Shown one piece after another: positions 38,857-46,503 of a stretch of DNA of 64,000 nucleotides (its first letter is position 1; each line of letters opens with the position of its first letter). The stretch is from positions 1 to 64,000 of the forward strand of contig NZ_JAHLZF010000014.1 of assembly GCF_018967645.1 (NCBI RefSeq), read 5' to 3'. Below the pieces are notes generated by a model that saw only the letters and a list, made by a program, of their open reading frames with translations, was not told the origin of the DNA and made no database searches. Source of the stretch: Allobacillus halotolerans. GTDB taxonomy: Bacteria; Bacillota; Bacilli; Bacillales; Alkalibacillaceae. The translations under genes and the position numbers were made by a program.

Positions 38857-39530
38857 GTAGGCTGCACCTCTTGTAGCCTGCCATCACGCATGTAATATTC
38901 TCTGTTACCCAACTTTCCGACTAATGGATCATGTGTTACGAGAAGAATCGTAATACCTTGTTCGTTCAATGTTTTCAATATTTCCAATATGTGGTCTCGA
39001 TTGTCTTCATCTAAATTACCTGTAGGTTCGTCACATAATAATACATCAGGTTCATTTAATAACGCGCGGGCAATTGCGGTTCTTTGTTTTTCTCCTCCAG
39101 ACAATTCGTTTGGTAATGCGTCTATGCGTTCAGTTAGTCCTAAGTGTCCAATGATTTCTTTAGCTTTTGACTTCAGATGTAGCTTATTTTCATACGGCCA
39201 ATAAGGCATCATTACATTCTCCAAGACAGTGTACTGATCAAAGAGTCGATAATCTTGAAAAATATAACCTATTTTATTTCTTCGCATTTGTTGAAGCTCT
39301 TCTTTTGTAAAGTCACTATACTTCTTACCGTTAAATTCAACTGTGCCTTCAAAACGGGTATGTAATCCTGCCAACACATTCAATAACGTTGTTTTGCCCG
39401 AGCCTGAAGGTCCCAATATGGAAATCCAATCCTGTTTGTTAATCACCAAATCAACGTTGCTCAGTGCGAAAATTTGCTGATTTTTACCTTGTTCATATGT
39501 AACCTGAATTCCTTTAGCTTCCATGAGCAT
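38853..39530 (-). CDS. ABC transporter ATPase (LolD/MacB/FtsE type)
   Basis: 225-residue ATPase with Walker A GPSGSGKTT, Q-loop FQDYRLFDQYTV, signature LSGGEKQRTAIARAL and Walker B LLCDEPTGNLDEDN, the pattern of the LolD/MacB/BceA group. AAGGGGAG precedes the first ATG at 39530, favouring it over the ATG two codons later. Coupled to the FtsX-type permease. The upstream 24 bases end in the dispersed repeat copy 2, so its promoter lies in or beyond that repeat. Confidence 0.93.
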   Translation of the reverse strand: MLMEAKGIQVTYEQGKNQQIFALSNVDLVINKQDWISILGPSGSGKTTLLNVLAGLHTRFEGTVEFNGKKYSDFTKEELQQMRRNKIGYIFQDYRLFDQYTVLENVMMPYWPYENKLHLKSKAKEIIGHLGLTERIDALPNELSGGEKQRTAIARALLNEPDVLLCDEPTGNLDEDNRDHILEILKTLNEQGITILLVTHDPLVGKLGNREYYMRDGRLQEVQPT

Positions 39531-39553
39531 GAATTTCTCCCCTTTTTAATAGG

Positions 39554-39962
39554 GGCTGAGATAAATCAAAGTTATTAACTCAGAAACACAAATAACAATC
39601 TAACTTAGCGTAAGAAATATACGGAGACTTCTGCGGTCAGAAAATAAAAGAAATTCCACAAAAACCGCACACGTCCTGTGTGCAACGGGGAAACCAACAC
39701 ATCCTGTAGAAGTACGTCCTGTGGCCAACGTTGACACTAGCCTGTCCTGGGGCGTCGGGAGCAAAAGCCTAGGTGAGACCCCGCAGTGCAAAGCACGAGG
39801 AGGCTCAACAGCTGCCCGCGATATAGAAGACACTGCGATTTATCGCAGATGTCGCCTTATGCCCTGTGGGTAAAAGCGCAGTATATTTCCGAAGCGGGTA
39901 TTTCCGGCACACTAAATTAGAATGTTCACATCTGAGTCTACTTTAAAGATTTTGTCCCAGCC
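39554..39962 (-). repeat. Long dispersed repeat with terminal inverted repeats, copy 2 (inverted)
   Basis: 409 bp, reverse-complement relative of copy 1 at 30765-31111. Ends: GGCTGAGATAAA at the left and TTTGTCCCAGCC at the right; here the inverted repeat extends outward (TAATAGGGGCTG against CAGCCTCTATTA). It is about 60 bp longer than copy 1 because of extra sequence near 39650-39710. Shared blocks include CAACGTTGACACTAGCC and CGCGATATAGAAGACACTG. It sits between the secreted-protein gene and the ABC ATPase gene. Confidence 0.85.
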
Positions 39963-39971
39963 TCTATTAGT

Positions 39972-40337
39972 CTATCTGTTTTGATAAACAGTGGCTGTGT
40001 CAACCCCTGTGATGATATAATTACTATCCATTACTCTAAGGTGAGGTGTGTAATTATCATAGTTAGTACCATACCCTAAGCTATAATACTGTTGGTGAGT
40101 CATTACGGTGCTATTCGTATTTCGGTCAATAGTTACGTATGAACGATCCGTATCTGCCGCAAAGTCAACACGCCAAGGGTTAGATCCAGTTCCCCAACTA
40201 AATGTCCAATAAGCCGTTCCACTACTGCCTTCAATTGTCTGTTCTTGCGGAGTGATTGTTGCATAACCACTTATGGTTGTAGATGATATGAGAAGAAAAA
40301 GTGTAATAGTCAAAATACTTACAATCAGCTTTCTCAC
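39972..40337 (-). CDS. Small secreted protein of unknown function
   Basis: 121 residues: signal peptide (about 1-25, ending ISGYA) and a mature ~96-residue beta-rich, Trp/Tyr/Thr-rich domain (YWTFSWGTGSNPW, then QQYYSLGYGTNYDNYTPHL) without cysteines. It has a strong promoter and starts at GTG 40337 behind AAGAAGGTGG. I do not recognise the family with confidence. The size, export signal and nearby ABC ATPase/permease recall lactococcin-972-type bacteriocin loci, but the characteristic motifs are not clear. A cell-wall or matrix protein is equally possible. Confidence 0.7.
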   Translation of the reverse strand: MRKLIVSILTITLFLLISSTTISGYATITPQEQTIEGSSGTAYWTFSWGTGSNPWRVDFAADTDRSYVTIDRNTNSTVMTHQQYYSLGYGTNYDNYTPHLRVMDSNYIITGVDTATVYQNR

Positions 40338-40360
40338 TATAATCCACCTTCTTTTCTATA

Positions 40361-40389
40361 ATATTACATTAATTATATATGGTTGTCAA
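40361..40389 (-). promoter_or_regulatory. Strong sigma-A promoter of the small secreted protein gene
   Basis: Minus strand TTGACA (40384-40389) and TAATAT (40361-40366), 17-base spacing, 24 bases before the GTG start. Confidence 0.8.
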
Positions 40390-40457
40390 TTAATCGTTAA
40401 AATATTCTTAAAGTTTAGAATTAAAAAATAGTATAAACAAAAAACAGCGAGCATTCC

Positions 40458-41068
40458 TGATATGCTCCCTTCAAATTATACAGTTAAAAAAACTAACTTT
40501 GAAGGGGGGCATTTTTATATCTCAACGATCCTACTCTGATGAATTTAAGATAGAGGTTGTTCAGCTCTGACTCGAGGAATTGTTCTGTAGTTGATTACTG
40601 CTCATATAACGGAATATCAGAAAGCACTTTAAAGAGGTGGCTCCATAAATTTGAGACTGAGGGTGTTGAGGGATTAAGAGAATCGAAGACTTGGAATCGT
40701 TACTCGCAAGAACTTAAATTACAGGCTGTGAAAGATTATGAAAGCGGTAAGTACTCCCTAAGTGAAGTTGTTTATCACTATAACATCTCCAGTTCCACCG
40801 TTTTACGTAAATGGAGTAGGAAGATGTATTGATAATGGTTCTATGGAAGGTTTTTTCGGTATATTGAAGAGCGAGGAGTATTATTTACCTAACAGAAGTA
40901 CGACACCTTTGAAGATCTGAAAGAAGCCTTTGAAAGATACATTCATTTTTACAATCACCAAAGGTACCAAAAAAGACTAAATGGCCTTAGTCCAATTGAA
41001 TATCGGACGAAGGCCATTTAGGATTAATTTGACTTATTTTCATTGTCTACTTGATGGGTAGCAGTTCA
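40458..41068 (+). mobile_element. Internally deleted IS3-family insertion sequence remnant
   Basis: Left end TGATATGCTCCCTTCAAATT and right end (reverse complement) TGAACTGCTACCCATCAAGT are matching imperfect terminal inverted repeats. Between them are an OrfA-like start (QRSYSDEFKIEVVQL) and the C-terminal piece of an IS3-type integrase (DNGSMEGFFGILKSE). The DDE core is missing and several frames are broken, leaving 611 bp of a roughly 1.3-kb element. Cannot move by itself. Confidence 0.85.
40521..41020 (+). pseudogene. IS3-family transposase remnant (OrfA part plus OrfB C-terminus)
   Basis: OrfA part: QRSYSDEFKIEVVQL ends at a TGA, and the frame resumes as VVDYCSYNGISESTLKRW through YSLSEVVYHYNISSSTV, a helix-turn-helix typical of IS3 OrfA proteins. 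From 40835 on, DNGSMEGFFGILKSEEYYL is followed, after a frame change, by FEDLKEAFERYIHFYNHQRY and NGLSPIEYRTKA, the C-terminus of the integrase. Stops and frameshifts plus a missing catalytic core make it non-functional. Confidence 0.85.
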
Positions 41069-41090
41069 TCCACCCGCTGTTTCCTTTTTC

Positions 41091-42761
41091 TTATTCCACT
41101 GAGAAAATAAATGAATAGATCGGTTGATTTCCTTTGTGAATTTCAACTTCGATTTCATCGTATTCTTCTTCGATAAAGGACTCAATCGCTTGGACTTCTT
41201 CTTCCGTCGCTTCTTCTCCTTGAAGAATTGTGAGAATCTCATTTTCTTCTTCATCAATCATGTTTTTAAGCAATTCTTTAACGGTTTCCATTTTATCTGG
41301 ATTGACAGCTTCAATGTCACCATCTTGGATTCCCATAAAGTTGCCTTCTTCAATGGTTTTGCCATCAATCGATGTATCACGAACGGCATAAGTCACTTGA
41401 CCCGTTTTGACGTGATTCGTTGCCTCAGTCATTTCTGCTTGGTTCGCTTCCAGTTCCCCTTCTGGATTGAACATCAGCATAGCACTCATTCCCTGTGGAA
41501 CCGTTTTTGTCGGAACTACTTTCGCAGGGAATTCAACTAGCTCACAAGCTTGTTCTGCTGCCATGACAATATTTTTGTTGTTAGGTAAAATAAGTACGTT
41601 TTCAGCGTTAGCTTGCTGTACTGCTTCAACAATATCTTGTGTGCTCGGATTCATCGTTTGTCCGCCTTCAATGACAACTGTTGCGCCAAGACTTTCAAAC
41701 ATTTCTTTAATTCCGTCACCCATCGCTACGGTTACGATGCCCAATGGAATCTTTTTCGCCGGTTTCTCTTCTTTTTTCGGCTTTTCACCGACAATAGACG
41801 TATGTTGTTCACGCATATTTTCTATTTTGATGTTGATCAAGCTTCCATATTTCTGCCCGATTGTCATAGCTTCACCAGGATACTCGGTATGAATATGTAC
41901 TTTCACAACATCATCATCGGAAACGACTAATAATGAATCACCTTGTTCGCTTAATGTATTTCGGTATTCTTCCTCGTCAAACGGATGATCTTTTAGTTTA
42001 TCCTCTTCGAATTTAACCATGAATTCCGTACAGTAACCGAACTCAATATCTTCCGTATTCATAAAATCTTGATGCATTTTATGGTGTTCAGCACTGACCA
42101 TCTCGTCAATGGATGGAGCGGCCGTACTTGTTTGTGGCAATTCTTCACCTTTCAACGAAGCCAAAAAGCCTTCATAAACCGTAACGAGGCCTTGTCCACC
42201 ACTATCGACTACACCGACCTCTTTCAATACAGGAAGCAAGTCGGGTGTACGGTTTAGTGAAGCTTTTGCTTCTTTTAAAACCTCTTCAACAAATTCAATG
42301 ACGTCTTCTGTATTTTTTGCGGTGGTTGTGCCTTGTTTGGCAGCATCTTTCGCAACAGTCAAAATTGTTCCTTCGACTGGTTTCATAACGGCTTTATAGG
42401 CTGTTTCAACTCCTGCTTCAAGAGCTTCTCCTAAATCGTTCACCGTTAAGCTTTCTTTTCCTTCAACACTCTTGGAAAAACCTCTAAATAACTGTGATAG
42501 GATTACACCCGAATTTCCACGAGCACCCATCAATAATCCTTTTGCAAATGAAGCTGCTACTTCACCTACATGATCCTCTGTAACCTTTTCAACTTCTTTT
42601 GCTCCAGAAGTCATTGTTAAATTCATGTTTGTACCTGTATCTCCATCGGGAACAGGAAAAACATTCAATGAATCAATCATCTGTGATTGATTCGACAAAT
42701 GGTTCGCACCCATAAGAACCATCTGCGCAAAATCTTTTCCGTTTAATTTCTGTATAGTCAC
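41091..42761 (-). CDS. fakA: Fatty acid kinase catalytic subunit FakA (YloV, DhaL/DegV-linked)
   Basis: ATP-dependent kinase that, with a FakB (DegV) protein, phosphorylates exogenous fatty acids for lipid synthesis. 556 residues: N-terminal DhaL domain with NVFPVPDGDTGTNMNLTM and GARGNSGVILSQLFRG, a middle domain, and a C-terminal Dak1-type domain (NNKNIVMAAEQA, then QGMSAMLMFNPE). It lies 35 bases after yloU. An IS remnant sits directly downstream (23 bases), so downstream readthrough is disrupted compared with B. subtilis, where sdaAB follows. Confidence 0.94.
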   Translation of the reverse strand: MTIQKLNGKDFAQMVLMGANHLSNQSQMIDSLNVFPVPDGDTGTNMNLTMTSGAKEVEKVTEDHVGEVAASFAKGLLMGARGNSGVILSQLFRGFSKSVEGKESLTVNDLGEALEAGVETAYKAVMKPVEGTILTVAKDAAKQGTTTAKNTEDVIEFVEEVLKEAKASLNRTPDLLPVLKEVGVVDSGGQGLVTVYEGFLASLKGEELPQTSTAAPSIDEMVSAEHHKMHQDFMNTEDIEFGYCTEFMVKFEEDKLKDHPFDEEEYRNTLSEQGDSLLVVSDDDVVKVHIHTEYPGEAMTIGQKYGSLINIKIENMREQHTSIVGEKPKKEEKPAKKIPLGIVTVAMGDGIKEMFESLGATVVIEGGQTMNPSTQDIVEAVQQANAENVLILPNNKNIVMAAEQACELVEFPAKVVPTKTVPQGMSAMLMFNPEGELEANQAEMTEATNHVKTGQVTYAVRDTSIDGKTIEEGNFMGIQDGDIEAVNPDKMETVKELLKNMIDEEENEILTILQGEEATEEEVQAIESFIEEEYDEIEVEIHKGNQPIYSFIFSVE

Positions 42762-42796
42762 GGTTCTATTTCCTCCCTTAAATCCAATCCTATCAA

Positions 42797-43156
42797 CTAT
42801 GCCGTTACTCGTACGCCATGAATATAAATATTTACAGCGTTAACGTTTAAGCCAATCATTCGTTTCAACGCATATTTTACTTGATTTTGTACGTTATGAG
42901 CCACCTCTGATACTTTTGTACCATAGCTCACAATGATATACATATCAATCGTCAAGTCTCCTTCATCGTTTGTAACGACGACACCTCTAGAGAAATTTTC
43001 TTTACCTAATATCTCTGAAAGACCATCTCTGAATTGATTTTTGGAGGCCATTCCAACAATACCATAGCATTCGGTTGCTGCGCCTCCAGCAACTGTTGAA
43101 ATGACTTCTTTTGATATTGTTACATGTCCATATTCATTCGTGATCTCAACTGACAC
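42797..43156 (-). CDS. yloU: Asp23/Gls24 family protein YloU
   Basis: 119-residue cytoplasmic or membrane-associated envelope stress protein family member. YGHVTISKEVISTVAGGAA and GVVVTNDEGDLTIDMYIIVS, then GLNVNAVNIYIHGVRV, match the Asp23 domain. AGGAGGAG precedes the start. Pairs with fakA as in other Firmicutes, divergent from rpmB. Confidence 0.93.
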   Translation of the reverse strand: MSVEITNEYGHVTISKEVISTVAGGAATECYGIVGMASKNQFRDGLSEILGKENFSRGVVVTNDEGDLTIDMYIIVSYGTKVSEVAHNVQNQVKYALKRMIGLNVNAVNIYIHGVRVTA

Positions 43157-43284
43157 GTAAACTCCTCCTTTTATAAAGCACCTAAACTACAGCTATTTTA
43201 CTATATCGCATTCTCTTTTAAAAGGTTATCTGTAGAATAGTCCTTCTGTCAAGTTAAATTTCTTGATATTCCATTATTTTTCGA

Positions 43285-43313
43285 TTGAAATCTATTGTTG
43301 CATGTGATAAATT
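43285..43313 (+). promoter_or_regulatory. Candidate sigma-A promoter of rpmB
   Basis: TTGAAA (43285-43290) and TAAATT (43308-43313), 17-base spacing, about 35 bases before the rpmB ribosome binding site. Confidence 0.55.
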
Positions 43314-43353
43314 ATATGAGTATGAATTCACGAATAGCAGGAGGGATTTTAAA

Positions 43354-43542
43354 ATGGCTCGTAAATGTCAAGTTACTGGACGTAAAACAAATACTGGTAA
43401 TAAGCGTTCTCACGCAATGAATGCCAATAAACGTAACTGGAAAGCGAATGTTCAAAAAGTACGTATCATGGTTGACGGTAAACCTAAACGCGTATACGTT
43501 TCTGCTCGTGCCCTAAAATCAGGTAAAGTAGAACGTGTTTAA
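43354..43542 (+). CDS. rpmB: 50S ribosomal protein L28
   Basis: 62-residue ribosomal protein. [20 protein letters not shown] and the C-terminal [16 protein letters not shown] are standard. The ATG at 43354 has AGGAGGG upstream; the frame opens earlier (43285) but that part overlaps the promoter. It has single CxxxG-type Cys only, so it is the zinc-free form. Lone plus-strand gene between yloU and spoVM, as in B. subtilis. Confidence 0.97.
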   Translation: MARKCQVTGRKTNTGNKRSHAMNANKRNWKANVQKVRIMVDGKPKRVYVSARALKSGKVERV

Positions 43543-43554
43543 TCATGTTCGATA

Positions 43555-43602
43555 AAAGCAGCTTTCGACTGAATCAAGTATTCATCGAAGGCTGCTTTTT
43601 TT
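43555..43602 (+). terminator. Terminator after rpmB
   Basis: AAAGCAGCTTTCGA pairs with TCGAAGGCTGCTTT with a one-base bulge, ending in seven T residues, 12 bases after the rpmB stop. Confidence 0.92.
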
Positions 43603-43650
43603 GTGGTTAAAAGTTGTATCTTCAGGCCCTGCGAAGAAGAATTTTGGCTG

Positions 43651-44055
43651 ATTACTGAAGGTTGTTGCATAACTGCTGAACTGACACAACTCATTGCTGA
43701 AGTTCGATGCCTAACTGCTGAACTGACGCATCTCACCGCTGAAGTTCGACGCCTAACTGCTGAACTTCCGCGTCTTACTGCTGAAGTTCGACGCCTAACT
43801 GCTGAACTGACACAACTCACTGCTGAAGTTCGATGCCTAACTGCTGAACCAACACGACTCACTGCTGAAATTCGACGCCTAACTGCTGAACTGACGCGTC
43901 TCACTGCTGAAATTCGACGCCTAACTGCTGAACTGACACAACTCACTGCTGAAGTTCGACGCCTAACTGCTGAACCAACACGACTCACTGCTGAAATTCG
44001 ACACCTAACTGCTGAACTAACACGACTCACTGCTGGACTTCCGCGCTTGACTGCT
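43651..44055. repeat. Tandem array of about 19 units of 21 bp
   Basis: Units follow the pattern AACTGCTGAA plus 11 variable bases; alternate units differ (CTGCTGAACTGAC versus CTGCTGAAGTTCGACGCCT), giving a 42-bp higher-order period. The array lies between the rpmB and spoVM terminators. Because 21 is a multiple of three and the unit lacks stops, long open frames exist on both strands (LTAEVRR-type heptads on plus). I read it as non-coding: neither frame has a ribosome binding site and the plus frame runs antisense through spoVM. Confidence 0.93.
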
Positions 44056-44098
44056 ATAGCTCTAACGATCCACCAAGCTCAGCTCGTCTATTTAAATG

Positions 44099-44138
44099 AA
44101 AAAAATTGGTTAAAGCCCAATTTAGAGCTTCAACCAAT
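44099..44138 (-). terminator. Terminator after spoVM
   Basis: Minus strand ATTGGTTGAAGC and GCTTTAACCAAT form a 12-bp stem followed by seven T residues, 40 bases after the spoVM stop. Confidence 0.92.
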
Positions 44139-44177
44139 TGATTTCACAAGAATAGATAAGTTCGCTTTGCACCATTA

Positions 44178-44255
44178 TTATTTTTTAAATAAATTCATGA
44201 CCCCACGAACCATTCCACCTAAAAATCGTGGGAGTTTAAACGTATAAAATTTCAT
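44178..44255 (-). CDS. spoVM: Stage V sporulation protein M (SpoVM)
   Basis: 25-residue amphipathic peptide beginning MKFYTFKLPRFLGG and ending NLFKK; I translated it from the minus strand codon by codon. SpoVM embeds in the convex outer forespore membrane and anchors the SpoIVA spore coat base. The proline at position 9 (LP) and the FLGG turn match the B. subtilis protein. GGAGGGGG precedes the ATG. It lies between thiN and rpmB, as in B. subtilis, and has its own terminator. Strong evidence that the organism forms spores. Confidence 0.95.
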   Translation of the reverse strand: MKFYTFKLPRFLGGMVRGVMNLFKK

Positions 44256-44292
44256 TTTCCCCCTCCTATTCCTTACCAATCCACATTCCTGC

Positions 44293-44943
44293 TTAATCCC
44301 GACTCTTTATAACTAATAATATGCCTTTACTGAATGAATAAGTACACTTTTTTTCAACACATTCATTCGAAACCGTAAACGAGGATCCAAATGTTATCGT
44401 TTCAGCGTTAAGGTTATATCGGAAACCTTCTAATGTTAAGTCTTCTACTTGCTCGGTAATGGAAAGGAAAGAAACATAAGGGTACTGTTGCTCTTTTTCA
44501 ATAGAATAAACACCTGGATAATGAAGTGACAGTTGATTTTGCAGGTCGACCAGTTTGGCTGTAATATTTGCATGAGCAAGCTTCTTGAGCAAGAACATAT
44601 TTATCCAAGCATGATCTAAGCGGCCGCCTGTCGCACCGAAAATTGATACGTTTTCTGCTTTTAATTCGATGGATTCATCGATGGCTAACTCCAAGTCTGT
44701 CGAATCTTTATCTGACGGAAATTGCTTTACCTTTTTTGCATGCGTTTGAATGGTTTCGTACTCGGCTTGGGAAATCGAGTCAAAATCACCGATAGCCAAA
44801 TCAATTTCCATCCGATGGCTTGCTAGATAAAGAGCTCCGTGATCGACGCCGATCCAATAATTGATCCAAGGATAATCATTCAAATTTGGAATCTTTTCTA
44901 TTGGTCCACCAGCAACAATTCCGATTTGCAGTGAGTCACTCAT
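44293..44943 (-). CDS. thiN: Thiamine pyrophosphokinase
   Basis: Converts thiamine plus ATP to thiamine diphosphate. 216 residues. GVDHGALYLASHRMEIDLAI, GDFDSIS, FPSDKDSTDLELAID and FGATGGRLDHAWINMFLL are the active-site motifs of the TPK family. Six bases after rpe, in the rsgA-rpe-thiN order. Confidence 0.95.
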   Translation of the reverse strand: MSDSLQIGIVAGGPIEKIPNLNDYPWINYWIGVDHGALYLASHRMEIDLAIGDFDSISQAEYETIQTHAKKVKQFPSDKDSTDLELAIDESIELKAENVSIFGATGGRLDHAWINMFLLKKLAHANITAKLVDLQNQLSLHYPGVYSIEKEQQYPYVSFLSITEQVEDLTLEGFRYNLNAETITFGSSFTVSNECVEKKCTYSFSKGILLVIKSRD

Positions 44944-44949
44944 TAAAAA

Positions 44950-45597
44950 TCACAACGATTCTTTAATGGCTTTAATGGCTTCTATGCGGTTATCCTTGTT
45001 AAAAATGGCGCTGCCCGCGACCAAAACATCAGCACCTGCATCGATGCATTGCTTAGCAGTTTCTTGATTAACGCCACCGTCGACTTCGATTTCATATGAG
45101 TAACCGTGCTCGGAACGTAGGTCAAAAAGCTGCTTGATTTTATTCAGTCCGCTCGGAATAAATGACTGGCCTCCAAAACCTGGATTGACCGTCATGACCA
45201 ATACGAGATCCACGTCTTCCAGTACGTATTCAATCGATTCGACCGGAGTCGCTGGGTTAATGACGACACCCGCTTTGACACCTGCTTGTTTAATTTGTTG
45301 CACGACTCGGTGAAGGTGTGGGCAAGCTTCTTGATGCACGGTGATAATATCGGCACCAGCATCAACGAAAGCTTGGATATAATGTTCTGGATTTTCAATC
45401 ATTAAGTGCACATCTAATGGTAAATCGGTAACTGGTCGAATGGCATCCACAATCAGTGGTCCAATCGTGATGTTCGGCACGAAATGGCCGTCCATCACAT
45501 CAACGTGAATATAATCTACCGCAGACTCTACTTCTTTAATCTCTTCTCCTAATTTAGCAAAATCTGCTGAAAGAATAGAAGGTGCTATTTTAACCAT
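44950..45597 (-). CDS. rpe: Ribulose-phosphate 3-epimerase
   Basis: TIM-barrel enzyme of the pentose phosphate pathway. 215 residues. [48 protein letters not shown] and [20 protein letters not shown] contain the metal-binding His/Asp residues and phosphate loop. It starts three bases after the rsgA stop. Confidence 0.97.
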   Translation of the reverse strand: MVKIAPSILSADFAKLGEEIKEVESAVDYIHVDVMDGHFVPNITIGPLIVDAIRPVTDLPLDVHLMIENPEHYIQAFVDAGADIITVHQEACPHLHRVVQQIKQAGVKAGVVINPATPVESIEYVLEDVDLVLVMTVNPGFGGQSFIPSGLNKIKQLFDLRSEHGYSYEIEVDGGVNQETAKQCIDAGADVLVAGSAIFNKDNRIEAIKAIKESL

Positions 45598-45600
45598 AGT

Positions 45601-46488
45601 TCAATACCTCGGCTTTCTAGAATTAATTTCTTCATAAAAAGTTTTGTAGTGTTTGTATCTAAACGCAGGAATATCTCCTGCATCCACTGCAGCTTTCACT
45701 GCACATTTAGGCTCTTTCATATGCATACAGCCTCGAAACTTGCAATGGTCTTGTAGTTCAACGAATTCTGGAAAACAATAACGTAATTCATCTAATTCAA
45801 TTTCAGAGAATTCAAGTGAACTGAATCCGGGCGTGTCAGCAATTAACCCACCAGCAATTGAATACAGTTCTACATGTCTTGTCGTATGCTTACCACGACC
45901 GAGGCTTTTCGATATATCTCCCGTTTCCAATTGCAAGGATAGATCAAGCACATTTAAAAGAGTGGATTTACCGACACCGGATTGCCCAGCAATGACACTG
46001 ATTTTGTCTGCAAGATAAGGCTGGATTGCTTCATAGATGGTATTGGCTGGATCATTCTTTGAAAACGCCAATAAATCATAACCAAGTGAACGATAATCAC
46101 TCATATATTGCTCAATTGATTCCTGTTTCGACTCTTTGACTAAGTCGGTTTTCGTTAATATGATTAGCGGTTTGATTTCTTTATGCTCAATAAGAACTAA
46201 AAATCGATCTAGCAACAGTGGGCTAAAGTCTGGCTCGGCAAGTGAGTTGACGATGATCGCTTGATCGATATTAGCAACTGGTGGACGGATTAACTCATTG
46301 ACGCGCTCATCAACAGAAACGATTGTCCCTTTACCATCCGCTTGAACTTCGACTTTCACTCGATCACCAACAAGAGGTGTGATTTTTTGCATTCTGAATA
46401 ATCCTCTTCCTTTACACTCAATCAGCTCGTCTCCGGAAAGTACGTAATAAAAGCCACTCAATGCTTTAATGATTCTACCTTCCTTCAT
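45601..46488 (-). CDS. rsgA: Ribosome small subunit-dependent GTPase A (RsgA/CpgA)
   Basis: Circularly permuted GTPase that checks 30S subunit maturation. 295 residues: N-terminal OB-fold (about 1-65), G domain with G4 LTKTDLV before G1 GQSGVGKSTLLN and DTPGFSS, and a C-terminal zinc finger (CKFRGCMHMKEPKCAV). In B. subtilis it is phosphorylated by PrkC, encoded 15 bases upstream here. Confidence 0.96.
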   Translation of the reverse strand: MKEGRIIKALSGFYYVLSGDELIECKGRGLFRMQKITPLVGDRVKVEVQADGKGTIVSVDERVNELIRPPVANIDQAIIVNSLAEPDFSPLLLDRFLVLIEHKEIKPLIILTKTDLVKESKQESIEQYMSDYRSLGYDLLAFSKNDPANTIYEAIQPYLADKISVIAGQSGVGKSTLLNVLDLSLQLETGDISKSLGRGKHTTRHVELYSIAGGLIADTPGFSSLEFSEIELDELRYCFPEFVELQDHCKFRGCMHMKEPKCAVKAAVDAGDIPAFRYKHYKTFYEEINSRKPRY

Positions 46489-46503
46489 CTGTTCACCCTT
46501 TCT

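Noticed and set aside
39600-39833. 77-residue minus-strand frame
   Set aside because: Lies entirely within dispersed repeat copy 2, without a ribosome binding site; the GC-rich interior explains the open frame.
43651-44055. CRISPR array
   Set aside because: Period is 21 bp without unique spacers of regular length, and no cas genes are nearby. The same applies to the 52-bp array, whose units are contiguous repeats.
43603-44247. 214-residue plus-strand frame with LTAE heptads, and a 163-residue minus-strand frame over the same DNA
   Set aside because: Both result from the 21-bp tandem array. Neither has a ribosome binding site, the plus frame runs antisense through the spoVM terminator and spoVM, and both strands being open is expected from a stop-free unit whose length is a multiple of three.
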